DNA of 64,000 nt from Strigops habroptila (lineage: Eukaryota; Chordata; Aves; Psittaciformes; Psittacidae), in the NCBI RefSeq assembly GCF_004027225.2, contig NC_044283.2, forward strand, positions 16,138,992-16,202,991, in the 5' to 3' direction. The notes beneath the pieces are model-generated. The model had not been told where the DNA came from. It did no database searches and worked only from the letters and a program-made list of their open reading frames with translations. Position numbers and translations under genes: made by a program. Below are positions 53,741 to 64,000 of this stretch, piece by piece. Every line of letters starts with the position of its first letter. Positions within the stretch are counted from its first letter, which is position 1.

Positions 53741-53880
53741 CTCAGAATTATAGAATGGTTTGGGATAGAAGGGACCTTAAAGCTCACCTAGTTCCAGACC
53801 CCCCATGACACGGGCTCCCTTCCACTAGACCAGGTTGCTCAAAGCCCCATCCAACCTGGCCTTAAACACTCCGACGGATC
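53741..53880 (-). mobile_element. CR1 LINE 3'-end fragment, minus orientation
   Basis: Read on the minus strand, the segment runs gtgtttaaggccagg, ttggatggggctttgagc, aacctggtctagtggaagg, then ggtcccttctatccc and ends attctataattctgag. This is the CR1 3' region with about two units of the octamer tail. It is a 140-bp 5'-truncated copy with no coding sequence, in the sense orientation of LDB2 inside its large intron. The boundary at 53880 is approximate. Confidence 0.9.
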
Positions 53881-56337
53881 TCACTACATGATCATACACT
53901 CTGTTCCTCTAGCATCCCCAGTTCAGTGCATAGCACAAAGTAAACAAAGTTGCTGTGTGTAGGACTTCATTCGTATCTACTGAAGACATGGGACCGCAGC
54001 AGAAGCGTGAAGCAGGGAACTGCAGAACAAGAAAGGATGAGCTTAGAGTAACCCAATGCTCCTTTAACAAACTGCTCCTGTCCCCAAGCTCTACTACAGT
54101 ACCAAGCCATGGAAAAAGCATTTTCACCAGTGTGTTCCCAGAACCACCAGCTGCTCCTTTATCAACTGTATAGGTAGCCTGAGACAGCAGAATGCATCCA
54201 AGGCCAACAGTTTTTAGTATATTTTGTTATTGGTATATAAATGCTCTGCAAAATCAGGCCCTTGCTTTGTCAGAATGCACTGGAGCAGTTGTTACTGACT
54301 GAGGGCTACTCATCCCGTGCACTGCATGTGTTGTGGAGTCTGTGAGAAAGACAATGCATGATGATGTAGTTAGAAGATGATGCCATAATGTAACTCACAA
54401 AGGAAAATGAATTCATGTTGCATGGGTGACTATAAATACCGCATCTCTTTTCCCTGAGTATGTGACTTGCATCCTTAACACACTTGCATGTAATCTTTCT
54501 CTTTCTTCACTGAAGATACACTAACAGCTGTAAAATACTGACCCAATAGCTGCCACAAAATGTTACATATTAGGAGCAAAATAGCACTCAAATGACTTGA
54601 GTTTATATCCTTTCCACACATGAAGCCATATTTAAAAAAGCAAATTTCCCTGCACATTAAAGGGAACTGTTGCATGCATGTCTATTTTGCATGTGCAAAA
54701 GAAAACTTTGCATACACAATGGGTATACATACAAATGGCTTTTGATTATAATGTAAGTATTGCCTTTAGAAAATTATGTCCCATTAAATAATTCATGTTA
54801 TCCTCCTAGCAAAAGAAATCCAAAAGTATCTAGTGAGGAACTAAATTATTGAAAGTGGGGATTCAGAAAATATTGTCCTCTATGTTGCAATAGTAACACT
54901 TCATTATTGGTTTATATGGAAAACAAAAAAATTAGATAATTTGTAGCTCAGATAAACCTTGGTTAATATAGCCATAGAGGAGGTAAGGGGAAATGGGACT
55001 GTGTGTTCCCCTGGCTAGATATCTCCCCTGATGCAGAGCAGGAGGGCTCTGCCACACTAGCTCTCATTTTGCAACAGGCAGAGGCAGATTCAGCTCCATT
55101 GACACCAATAAACTGGCTACCAGAGCAGACCACAGTGTGAGGAGGATGCAATAGCTACACATGAGGAAAAGCTCTAAAAAAATCACTCCAAACCAGGCAG
55201 TGCAAGAAAGTAGAGACAAATTCTGGAAGCCAACTGGGCAAGATACAACTGTATTTCAAGGCTCAGGCCAGGTAGGCCTGCCTAATTGACAGTAGGGGCT
55301 GGCTTTTTATAATGCTAGAAATTTCAAGAGAATAAATCATTGTCTAGAAGGCAGCAAGAAACATTTGACCTCCAAATTGTGAATAGTGCTGCAGGTATAA
55401 AGCTACTGGGTTTAGAGCGCATTCAAATCCATTATGCATTGAAGATCTAAATAACATAGCTGAGCAACTAGAAAATTACATAGAAAAAAATAAGATAATG
55501 CATGGGGACTACATTATCGTAGCTTGGTGGAAACTGTTCTTCTGAGTGTTATCTCCATCTTCATACTCTGTACAGGATTCCTGTTTGCTCCTGGACTCAT
55601 ACCCACTGAATCTAGGATATAGGTCTTGGCCTTATTATCTGATAGTTCGTAATATCTACTACTTGATGACTTGATGAGAAATTACACTTTAAAAAGCTTG
55701 ATATTAATTTAAAACCTACAAGGTTTTGCTCATTATTTCTGAGACAGTCTATTCAACTCCTAGTCAGCAGCTACAGCAAAGTCTGCTGACCCCATTGATG
55801 AGGTAATCAATTATGCTGCAACAAAACAAACTAGTAAGTAGAAAGAAAGGAAGCCTATGGTTTTACACAGAGCCAGAGAAAACAGAGAGAAAGAGCATTT
55901 GGCAAATGACACAGGACAAAACATTTCATTTTCAGGTTCCAAGAAGATATATTTTAAATTTGTATTAAATACGATTTACAAAATCAATGTTCTTCTATGC
56001 TGGACAGCTTGATTTGGAGTGACTGAAGACAAACCAGGGCATGCATCCAAAGCTGTGGCTCTAAAGGCATGTGGCACTCTGGAATGGAGGTTTACATGCC
56101 AGCAACTGCAATTATCCCAACTAGCAATGATTTAGCATTCTGTGATGTCTAGAGCTTAAAAAACACAGGCTATACCTTTATATCACAACCATCTGAAATC
56201 CAGGTTTAAATTCTGCCTTTAAAGAGACTGCAGCACAGCTTGCTGCTGTGTGCATGTTGGAGAATAAAAATGATTAATTCTGCCCATCAGTGAAGTTTTT
56301 GCTTATAAGTATAACAAGCCTTTGCTGTGTGCAGCAG

Positions 56338-56350
56338 AAAAAAAAAAAAA
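56338..56350 (+). repeat. A13 homopolymer
   Basis: Thirteen A in a row, preceded by gtgcagcag. No retroposed gene or SINE body is recognisable next to it. Confidence 0.8.
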
Positions 56351-58733
56351 TAGGAAAATCATTTTTATGCTTAGTTTCAAATCCTTATTCAAACCCATCT
56401 AACAGTGCTAATTACCAAACACCGGGAAGACTGAATAAAACATCAAAAAACGCTAATTTATAAAAAACCAACCCCACAAAACAAAACACCTTAAACCTAA
56501 CCACATTTACCACATTTTTTAGTGCATGATTTTACAATCCTGAGTGCAGAAAAGATTTTCATGTTAAAATTAACAGAGGAAAGTAATTGGGAAAGAAGTA
56601 AATCAAAATGGAAATATATCATGTAATATGAGCTCCCATGATGATCTGAACGACTGAAAAAAAAGAGCAGAATGATCAATTCCTCACCATAAGACAGAGA
56701 GATGCAAAGATTGGCTTGGAAAAAAAAGAGATTTCCTTTTGGAATCACCACAGCGGGAGCCAGAGGAAGCTTTGCACCCAAAGACCTAATGTTGTCTGTT
56801 AAGCTAACAAAACTAGTCTGGAAGAAGAAAAAAAGTAAGACTTCATCTTTTCATCCCCTTCCACTTCACTGCTCATCTCCCAAGTGCTTAGCTTGATCCC
56901 AGTTTTCTTTTTCTGAAGATTTTTTTCTCCCTCCCCCCCTTCCTTTCCTTTTTTTTTTTTTGATGCTGATGGGGGGAGCAGCATGGGTGCCTGATGCCAG
57001 CTGCCTCCTAACAGGGACCCTGCCTTTCTCATTTGCATTGTCACATTCAGCAATTACAGAATATACCTCAAAGAACCCAGAAGGGGTCAGCGATAGAGGT
57101 AGCACTGTAAATTCAGTATGGCTTTCTGAGCCTGGCAGAGGACAGGTATGAGTACTGTGGCTGGTGTGGGCCAGCCACGTGCTTGCTGGTGTGTCCGGAC
57201 ATGCTAAGGGGATCGAAGACCTCAAAAGCGAGGCAATGCTTATACCACAGAACACTTTGGAAAGAAAACGTGGAAACAGCCTACCTAAGCCAGCCACTAG
57301 CTGTCCAGTTTACCTAAGGGTGTAATGCAAAACTTGGCATGACTGAGGAGGAATCCCCAGTGGGGATTTCTGGACAACATGCTCTAGGATGCCTCACCAC
57401 AAGACAATGACGGTGTGGCTATAGGGATGTTGCCAAAGCATAACAGTCACTGTCTTTACCAAACAGGCTAAAAGAACCATGAGAAATACAATGCACACTA
57501 CATAGACATATTATTCTTGAATTTATGCATGGAAGAATTCTAATTCAATGTAATATCCCTCTGGGGTTTTATGCCATATTCTTCTTTCAGTTATACAAAC
57601 CTGCCCTGCACAACTCAGACTATAATTTGAACAGTAACTTTTACACTAACACTACATAAGCAACAATCAGCAATGGTTTTTCACATTGGGAGGGTAAGTA
57701 CAACCACAACTATAAGCTGTAGGGATACAGTGAGATATCTCACCACACATTTCAGGAGGACAGCTCACTGTTCTCCTGGCAGTTCAAAACATTTTGGGGT
57801 ATGACATCATCCATCAGCAAGGTACTACGAGGTTCAAAGACCTGAATGAAGTGCAGCTAAAATATAGACTATCAGGTACAGGTCTACATTAGGCTGAAAA
57901 TAACTGCATTTTCTAGTGTTCTCATTATCTTAAAAAAGCATCTTGTATAATTGCTCGTACAACTAAAAGGAATAAAATCAGATATTCTGGCCAAGTTAGC
58001 TTGCTGTATCATTACGCAATTTGCCTCATTGTATCTGCTAATGGCATGTCTAGAAATAAGAAAAATCTGAATTTCAACCTTGAAATATGAACTCTACAAT
58101 CCCGTATTTCAGTGTGTGCATTGTAAGCCCACACCAGGGAATACTTTCAAAAATAAAACTAAACTTCCAAACTTTGAATGCACTTTAAGGGTCAAAAAGC
58201 AATGGGAACAAATGCATTATTTAATTGCAAAAAACACACTCAATTCAGTGCAAGGCTGAGGAGGCAGCTCAGGCTCCCAGAGGCAAGTGAGGACTGCTTT
58301 GAAAGGGCTGGAGCTGAGCTTTGCCTCAGCCCTGCCTCTGCCTGGAAGAGGTGGGGAGGTCGAAGAGCCAGAGAAGACAGGCAGCTCTTAATAAGAATGA
58401 GCTGCCATTTTCTCAGGAACAGAGAAGCAGAGAGGAAAAATGGTGGGGAATTTCCTGCTTACAAAAAATAAAGTCATAACTGAGAAGAAAGACTGTTAAA
58501 GACAGGGGCTACTCACACACTGCTTTGACTCCATGATAAAATTCTTATCCTTTTAATGGCACATTGTTAGCAGCTATATCTTTATTACAGTCTGTGTTTC
58601 TCCTTTACCTTCATTAAGGGTTAGGTCCATTTCTTACCTGACCAACACAGGCTCTGCTCTCATTACCTTGATTCAAAGCTAACAGTAACTTTTAAAAAAT
58701 GTTCACAATAATCATCAGCTATGGTGTGCTTAC

Positions 58734-58817
58734 CCTGAGGTAGTTGAGGGTGAAGTTTGTCAGACCCATTCGAGTGATGTTTTTGGACAGCTGCTCCAGC
58801 ACCTGAGGGTCTTGTGC
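58734..58817 (-). CDS. LDB2: LDB2 coding exon, residues about 178-205
   Basis: This 84-nt exon has 28 codons, starting AQDPQVLEQL and ending FTLNYLR. The acceptor is gtttag with the AG at 58819-58818, and the donor is AGG|gtaagc with the GT at 58733-58732. It is phase 0 at both ends, so skipping it would remove exactly 28 residues without a frameshift. It covers the boundary between the dimerisation domain and the LDB/Chip conserved region. From memory, mammalian LDB2 has Asp where this sequence has Glu (residue 185), a conservative change. The next exon lies 34.7 kb downstream. Confidence 0.95.
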
Positions 58818-60419
58818 CTAAACAACAGAGGAAAAAAGAATTTTCACTTTGCTTTTTGTCTATTTGTTTTTTCCTATGTGCTTGGAGGAGTGCGGGGCGG
58901 GGGACGGGGACGGTGTGTGTTTCTGAAAAGAGGTGCCATTCCTATGGAAAAATTATACATTGATGCTAAATTTATGTAATAAGTTACAGACTTCTTTTGG
59001 CATAGGAAATTATGAAATTGGAGCAGAATAAAGACTGTTTTCCAATATCTTCTTTCTGTCTCTGCCCATTCAAAAGATAGACCTAAGAGGTCTGGTCATG
59101 CACAGGGGTGCAAGTAAGTGGGGCCCTACCACAGATTCCTGAACGATCACAGTATGCTTTAAGCCTCCAGCTTCCTGGCTGGAGCCCCACCAAACTAAGC
59201 AGACAAAGGCAGGAATACAGAAGGCATCACTTTCTTTTTGTGGATAAGAAAGTGAAGCAGAAAGAACTCATCAAGGCACCTTCAGCAGAGCTGATCATGG
59301 ATGTGGCATTAAGCACAGACTGAAGAACCCTTCTGGTCTAAGTTATCTTCCCAGAATCAAACAGGAAAAATGCAAGTACAGTCCTTCTCTGACCCTAGCC
59401 AGGAGCTTTACTTGTGAGACCAGCTTCCTCTTTAAAATGAGATTAATCTCATTACTAAAATTAATACCTGCTGGTTGCTGGCTAACCTGCTTCCACTCTC
59501 TTTGAATTGCAGTAGCCCCCTAAATACATAATGTCGCTCATGGCCATCCTCGTTGTCCCGTAATGGGATACTGTTGAAGAGTTCAGAAGATCAGCCCTCT
59601 ACAGTAAAAGATGAGGCAGGTTTTCAAAGGTATTTTCTTCAGGCTTGTAACAGCACTTTCAAAAAAGCCCAGGCTTCTTAAGTTAATTAAAATTCCTCAC
59701 TATGAATATATCTTTATCTATGGATAGCTAAGTAATTTGATGTCAAAATACAAGCACATATTAAGGCCTGTCTTATCCTCTATAAAACTATAGTCCTGCA
59801 ATTAATTTTGTGTATGGAGCACTACTAGGCAGAATGCTTCTAAAGTGCAGAACTTGAAGTGGCAGTAAGACTCTGTCCTTTGTTTCTCTGCAATGATTTA
59901 CCTTACAATATTTTGACTTCAACTTCTAGAATATTTAATATTTTTAATGTTCTATTGTGTGTGTTTTCATTCAATTACAAAAGAAAAGTCATTAATTGTG
60001 AAAAAAAAAAGGAGATCAGAATTAAAATTCTAAAGATTTCTAAGTAAATGCATGGTAAATACTTATTTTCTGTCTCATGCAATGGTAACATTAAGTTTGC
60101 TTCATTTAAAGACTTCATACCTACAATGATGAAAATTCACTGAATTGCAGTTCATATCAATAAGAACAAATTTTCAGCTGATGCGCCAAATGGGATTAAA
60201 AGGAAAACTATGCGCTAAACCCAAATGAAAACATAGCAACAGTGGCAACAATAGAGCACTGAGAAACAAGGGACTGATGAAAGAACTTGTAAAAGGATGT
60301 AGTTGCAGGCAAACCAAAATATTTATAGTTAATTGCCTTGGGTGTGAAATTTGCTGGAGTTCTTCGTAAACCTAATCTCATCTGTTTGCATTAGGTCAAG
60401 TGAATAAAGGCTTACTTAC
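58818..60419 (-). other. LDB2 intron (1.6 kb)
   Basis: It is bounded by gtaagt at 60419 and gtttag at 58818. It includes a G-rich block on the + strand (58894-58913) about 75-95 bases upstream of the acceptor in the sense of the gene. No other gene or mobile element was seen. Confidence 0.85.
58894..58913 (+). other. G-rich block, possible weak G-quadruplex
   Basis: Three runs of four or five G plus a final GG (GGGGCGGGGGACGGGGACGG), an isolated GC-rich patch in AT-rich intronic DNA. It lies on the template strand of LDB2 close to the acceptor at 58818. A fourth run of three G is missing, so a three-layer quadruplex would need a bulge or a split of the G5 run. Confidence 0.4.
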
Positions 60420-60542
60420 ATGCATGGCTAGAATGCTGCGTGGGACTAATTCTCTGTATTGTCTAATAGTAAAGTGCCATGTTTTTATTCTCATAAGATC
60501 ATCAAAAGTAAACTCCAAGATAAGACGTCCTTCTGTGCACAC
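60420..60542 (-). CDS. LDB2: LDB2 coding exon, residues about 137-177 (end of dimerisation domain)
   Basis: This 123-nt exon encodes 41 complete codons, beginning VCTEGRLILEF and ending PRSILAMH. The acceptor is attctag just above 60542, and the donor is CAT|gtaagt with the GT at 60419-60418. Both borders are phase 0, so the exon joins cleanly to the next one at 58817. The residues belong to the C-terminal part of the self-association domain shared by LDB1, LDB2 and Drosophila Chip (family knowledge). No in-frame stop is present on the coding strand. The preceding exon, which should end in a Lys codon, was not found between 60543 and 64000, so the intron on that side is longer than 3.4 kb. 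Confidence 0.95.
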
Positions 60543-62393
60543 CTAGAATACATAAAATGCATGAAATAAATTCCCAGGAATTTTGTTTTCAATGGTATTG
60601 TATCATCAATTAAACAAATTTGAATGTATCAGAGCAGTATTCTATTGTTCATCTCTGGTAGATTAATTGTTTTTGTTTTCTTGGGGAGAAAAAACAAATG
60701 TGGGAAAATTACTTCATAGGCCTTACTGTGGAGACAGTAACTTAGAACACTATAGATTTTACAGCATTTTACAAACATGGAATATTGTATGCACTAAATC
60801 TAATTTATTGCATCAATTCTCCTTCCCTCACAGTTCACTACTGCTAACTACTGACTGAACCTCACAGTGGAGGTGGCTGTGGTGCAACTGTGTGCACCTG
60901 ATGTCAAGTTGCTGAACCAGTCATTCCCAACCTGTTTTATGTTGTCCTCTCCTTACAATAGCTTGGCATATAAACCTTCCTTCCATGTCCAGTTGGAGTA
61001 CAAAGTGCCCTGAATGCCTCTGGCCAAACCTGATATTTTTCCTGTTTTTTTACTTCTTGTGTTTTCCAAGTTTTCTTGTCTTTTCCAGGCATTTTATCCC
61101 ATTTTTATTTTTCTTTCATTTTGTATTTACTTTTATTAATCCCCCTTCCAAGAAAAGCCAGACAGAGTGTCTGCCTTGTCTCTGAGCTGCATTGCCACAG
61201 GAGGTTTGAGAGCCAGGGGAGCAGAGGAGAGGTTGCAGTCATGGACAACAGAGCTGCTTCCACAGAAAGTGGCTCATGAAGCTTTGTGAGGGGTCTTGTC
61301 TAAGAACGGAGAGAAAATATGGGGGGAACAAATGCAGCAAGTGGGAACTACCTGGAAATTAAAAATAAAATAAATTACTTTAAAACAACTGTCCACAACT
61401 TTCTGTAGAAAACCTACTATGGTTGTAGTCTTCTTTTAGGTGCAAAATACACACCTGGCATGGTATCTTCACTAGGGGTACCATGGAGAACTGTAAATGA
61501 TGCCTGATCTGAAAATCAACTACCTCTGTTGTTGATTATTTTTTTTAATTAACTTCTGTTCAAAGTGGAAAACTATTGTGGAGCTATATAGGGTGTAACA
61601 GCTTTCAAAATAAAAGGTTTCTGCAACTTTAATTTTAATACAACTGGTATTTGAATGAAAAACCTAGATTCAGTTCCTAGATTCAGTTGAGTCTGTTGAG
61701 CCTTTTTACAAGCCCCAGCTCAGACTTGGCTAGTTCCCATTTGGTCAATGTGTGACTTTTCTGGTTAACATTTCACTTAACATCATCATAATTTTTCCTT
61801 CTGGTTGTTTCTGCAAAAACACATAGGTAATTTTAACAGGCACACCATATAGACAAATTAGGGTAGATTTACGAAGGAGAATCTTGCAACAGGTTCTCAT
61901 CTGCCCTTTTCAACACACCTTAGTGATGCTTTCAAATTTTTAATGTGACTTATTTTGTCATTTGACCCTGATTTTGACTTTCGCATCCCTTGCACTAAGA
62001 TGAGAAATTACACAGGGGTACACATGCACACACATGACGATTCAATACCAGAAGAAAAATCTTTTATATTAATTTTACTGTGTTGAAGCCAAAGATCCTG
62101 ATTATTGTCTAGTTAATATGAAAATCTTTCAGGTTTAAAATATTTTTTTATAACAATACCTGAGGCTTCTCAAATGTTTCTTCCCTTAAGCTCAAAACCC
62201 CACAGCTCTTAACAGATTTATTTTATGCACTGGCATTAACAAATTTTAATAGAAAAACTAAAGCACATTCCTCATATCACAGTGGGAAAAACTTATACCT
62301 CTTATAAACGAATTTCATTTCCTTATGCAGAGCAGAATTTTATGCATTGCTTTTAATCAATAAAATTGGTGCAATTCTTATTTTAAACGGGCC

Positions 62394-62406
62394 TTTTTTT
62401 TTTTTT
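62394..62406 (+). repeat. T13 homopolymer
   Basis: Thirteen T in a row in the partial LDB2 intron, about 150 bases left of the RFX-like site. Confidence 0.8.
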
Positions 62407-62543
62407 AAAGCTGCCTTTTACATAGAATCCAAAAAATCAAAAGGGTCTCCAATTAAGAAAACATTTTCTGTTGTGCTGAATTCATGTTACCGTACTGTGA
62501 GCTCTGACATTTTGTTTCTGTGGTAACCAAAATCAGCTGATTA

Positions 62544-62557
62544 GTTGGCATGGCAAC
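62544..62557 (+). promoter_or_regulatory. Candidate RFX (X-box) binding site
   Basis: GTTGGCATGGCAAC differs by one base from the palindromic RFX consensus GTTGCCATGGCAAC. Nearby are a palindromic GGTAACC (62522-62528), an E-box CAGCTG (62534-62539) and a TGATTAG homeodomain-type core. The cluster lies in the 5'-most intron seen here and could be an enhancer, but only motif evidence supports it. Confidence 0.35.
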
Positions 62558-63196
62558 AGAAAAGATGTAATCCCAGCAGACACACTCTAATCAATGCCCC
62601 CAGCACAGATGGTCTCCGGAGGATCAACAAGAAAGAGGCTGGCAGGCATTCAGTGTATCACGTGGTTGCTCTAGACTAGGCCAGGAAAAAACTAAAAAAG
62701 AACATTTCTCAAACTAACCAATAGCTTTTTAACCCCTTCACTGCACTTATTAATTGTAGAAATTTCAACTGCTCGCACCTATGAAAACCAACTTTGGTCC
62801 TGTGCCTATTGCTCAGAGTCTTGTTCTCTTAACGGGGCATCTTTTAGAAGTCTTCTCCTTTTATCAACTACCATTTCTCAAACCTGACTCGTTGCTTGAA
62901 AAGAAACCTAAGGCTTACACAAACCCGGGAAATGCCTCAGTTTCAAGGGCTTCACCTATAAAATCCAGCTGATGGCCCCAGCGTTGGGTGCAGGAAGAGA
63001 ATGGTTCGAACATGGGGTGCTCACTAGTCTAGTGGCAAAGGCAAAGCTCTCCTCTGCCAGTCTATTGGGAAATACAAACATCCCTAACTGCAAAAAACCA
63101 GTTTGCCCGCACTTTACAAGGATCTCTTGCCCTCTAAAGACAAGCTGGGCTACTCATATTCTTACTGTTAGGTATGTTCTAGCCATATTTGTTGGG

Positions 63197-63209
63197 AAAA
63201 AAAAAAAAA
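63197..63209 (+). repeat. A13 homopolymer
   Basis: Thirteen A in a row in the partial LDB2 intron. The neighbouring sequence is not a recognised SINE or processed pseudogene. Confidence 0.8.
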
Positions 63210-64000
63210 GGAAATGCCATTTTATGTATTTGTCCGATACTGCAGTATGCAGTGAGCTGCTCTAACTAGGAAAATGTTGAAATGAATAAAATACAGCTGC
63301 AGATTCCTGATTCAGTATGTGATGAGAACTGCTTCAGTCCCTGATATTAGAAGTTAGTGAACTTGCAGCTTTGAGATTGTTTGTCAAGCTGAAACAGGTA
63401 TTAACAAATATAGTTAGTTTGTATTTTTGCATTTGTGGAACTAAAAACTAACTACTTCTTTGTGATAGTTCCACTGGGACAAATGCAGACTTGATCTAAG
63501 GACCTACACAGTCCATTGGAGTGCTGCTTATTGTGGGAGGTCTGCTTTGTTCCACCACAGATACTGTGAGAGTAGGAACTTACTTTTGGGTACAAGCTCT
63601 GTGCCCTCAGTATCTCTGCTAGAAGTTACACATGCACAGTTGAGAAAACGTTTGGCTCTAACTTGTTTCTGAGAGGGTAATATATACTTTTCTACCTTAT
63701 TCCACTAACTATTGTGTTTTATTTTATATTTGCTCTTAAACACAGTTATATTTTTAAAGATACAGCCATTAAACCCCCCTAATTTTTCTCCTAGAATCCA
63801 AATCACATCCCCACCTGAACTTTTCTACCAGGATACAAAGGTTTATGTCAGAATCTGCAGCAGAAGCATCAGGGCTGAAGCAGGCTGTGCACTGCCAGGG
63901 CTGTGGCAGAGAGACTCACTGTTCACACAGGACGGTGCTATGGGAGGTGCCTGTGGGCCCCTCATACGAGGTGTGCACCCAGCCTGGTCCCTGCTGCTAG

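Larger units (their letters stand above)
24068..58733 (-). other. LDB2 large intron (34.7 kb)
   Basis: It runs from the gtaagc donor at 58733 to the cttccag acceptor at 24068. Apart from the CR1 pieces and the simple repeats listed separately, I recognise nothing in 24068-38700, 39760-53740 or 53881-58733. The longest ORF is 172 codons (32095-32613, +), and it has no family resemblance. Splice sites flanking conserved coding sequence were not found. Confidence 0.75.
12360..64000 (-). other. LDB2: LDB2 gene, 3' part (last five coding exons, introns, 3' UTR)
   Basis: Five minus-strand exons (60420-60542, 58734-58817, 23944-24067, 22677-22828, 13443-13673) join in phase, each bounded by AG acceptors and GT donors. 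They encode 237 residues ending in a stop. The product matches LIM domain-binding protein 2 as I know it, including the basic RRKRK signal and the C-terminal LIM-interaction domain. In a 373-residue protein this is residues 137-373. The missing N-terminal 136 residues and the promoter lie past the right edge. Known role of the family: a nuclear adaptor that dimerises and bridges LIM-homeodomain or LMO factors and SSBP cofactors at enhancers. The paralogue LDB1 is excluded by residues such as Tyr in NTQYDAANG and the DDEEDFNN stretch, which from memory differ in LDB1. The left limit depends on which poly(A) site is used. Confidence 0.95.
60543..64000 (-). other. Partial LDB2 intron, open at the right edge
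   Basis: It starts at the ttctag acceptor next to 60542 and continues to the window end without a recognisable upstream LDB2 exon. It contains a T13 tract (62394-62406), an A13 tract (63197-63209) and an RFX-like site at 62544. No other gene was recognised. Confidence 0.75.

Noticed and set aside
57031..57038. Perfect octamer ATTTGCAT (also one at 12484-12491 on the other strand)
   Set aside because: About two octamers are expected by chance in 64 kb, and these have no supporting cluster.
56866..57297. 143-codon minus-strand ORF ending in a Lys/Gly-rich tail
   Set aside because: The tail is just translation of a purine-rich low-complexity tract. The rest resembles no known protein, and it lies inside the large LDB2 intron without matching splice sites or phase.
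62990..63030. tRNA-like T-arm motif (ggttcgaac)
   Set aside because: The upstream sequence does not form acceptor, D and anticodon stems, and there is no A-box at the proper distance.
1..64000. CRISPR arrays, bacterial operons, proviral gag-pol-env or LTR pairs
   Set aside because: None seen. The only reverse-transcriptase-like sequence is the degenerate CR1 LINE at 38856-39577.

Overview
The window is vertebrate nuclear DNA, almost certainly from a bird. It is AT-rich and CpG-poor with very low coding density. It carries CR1 LINE fragments whose 3' ends have the avian form, with a tail related to the ATTCTATG-type octamer repeat. The only protein-coding gene I can support is the 3' part of LDB2 (LIM domain-binding 2, also CLIM1), on the minus strand. 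Five coding exons with consensus splice sites and matching phases give the last 237 residues of what would be a 373-residue protein. Residues 1-136 and the promoter must lie beyond base 64000.

Layout, in + coordinates and read right to left for LDB2: partial intron 60543-64000; exon 60420-60542; 1.6-kb intron; exon 58734-58817; 34.7-kb intron 24068-58733; exon 23944-24067 (LDB/Chip conserved region); 1.1-kb intron; exon 22677-22828 (basic nuclear localisation signal and Ser/Asn-rich linker); 9.0-kb intron; terminal exon with the LIM-interaction domain and stop at 13443; then a 3' UTR of about 0.75-1.1 kb with three candidate poly(A) signals. Bases 1 to about 12350 are downstream intergenic DNA with no gene I can recognise. 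The large intron holds a composite CR1 insertion (38758-39757), an antisense CR1 tail (53741-53880) and several simple repeats.

LDB2 is a nuclear, non-DNA-binding adaptor. Its N-terminal domain self-associates, the middle conserved region contacts SSBP proteins, and the C-terminal LID binds LIM domains of LIM-homeodomain and LMO proteins. The exons here cover the end of the dimerisation domain, the conserved region, the NLS and the LID.

I found no operon, CRISPR array, tRNA, rRNA, intact provirus or new gene system. The most useful second-look items are two splice-site choices bordering one LDB2 exon (a NAGNAG acceptor and a tandem donor), a 14-bp inverted repeat beside the proximal poly(A) signal in the 3' UTR, the out-of-order CR1 composite, and a near-palindromic RFX-type site in the 5'-most intron. 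Most other open reading frames look like chance ORFs in intronic or intergenic DNA.
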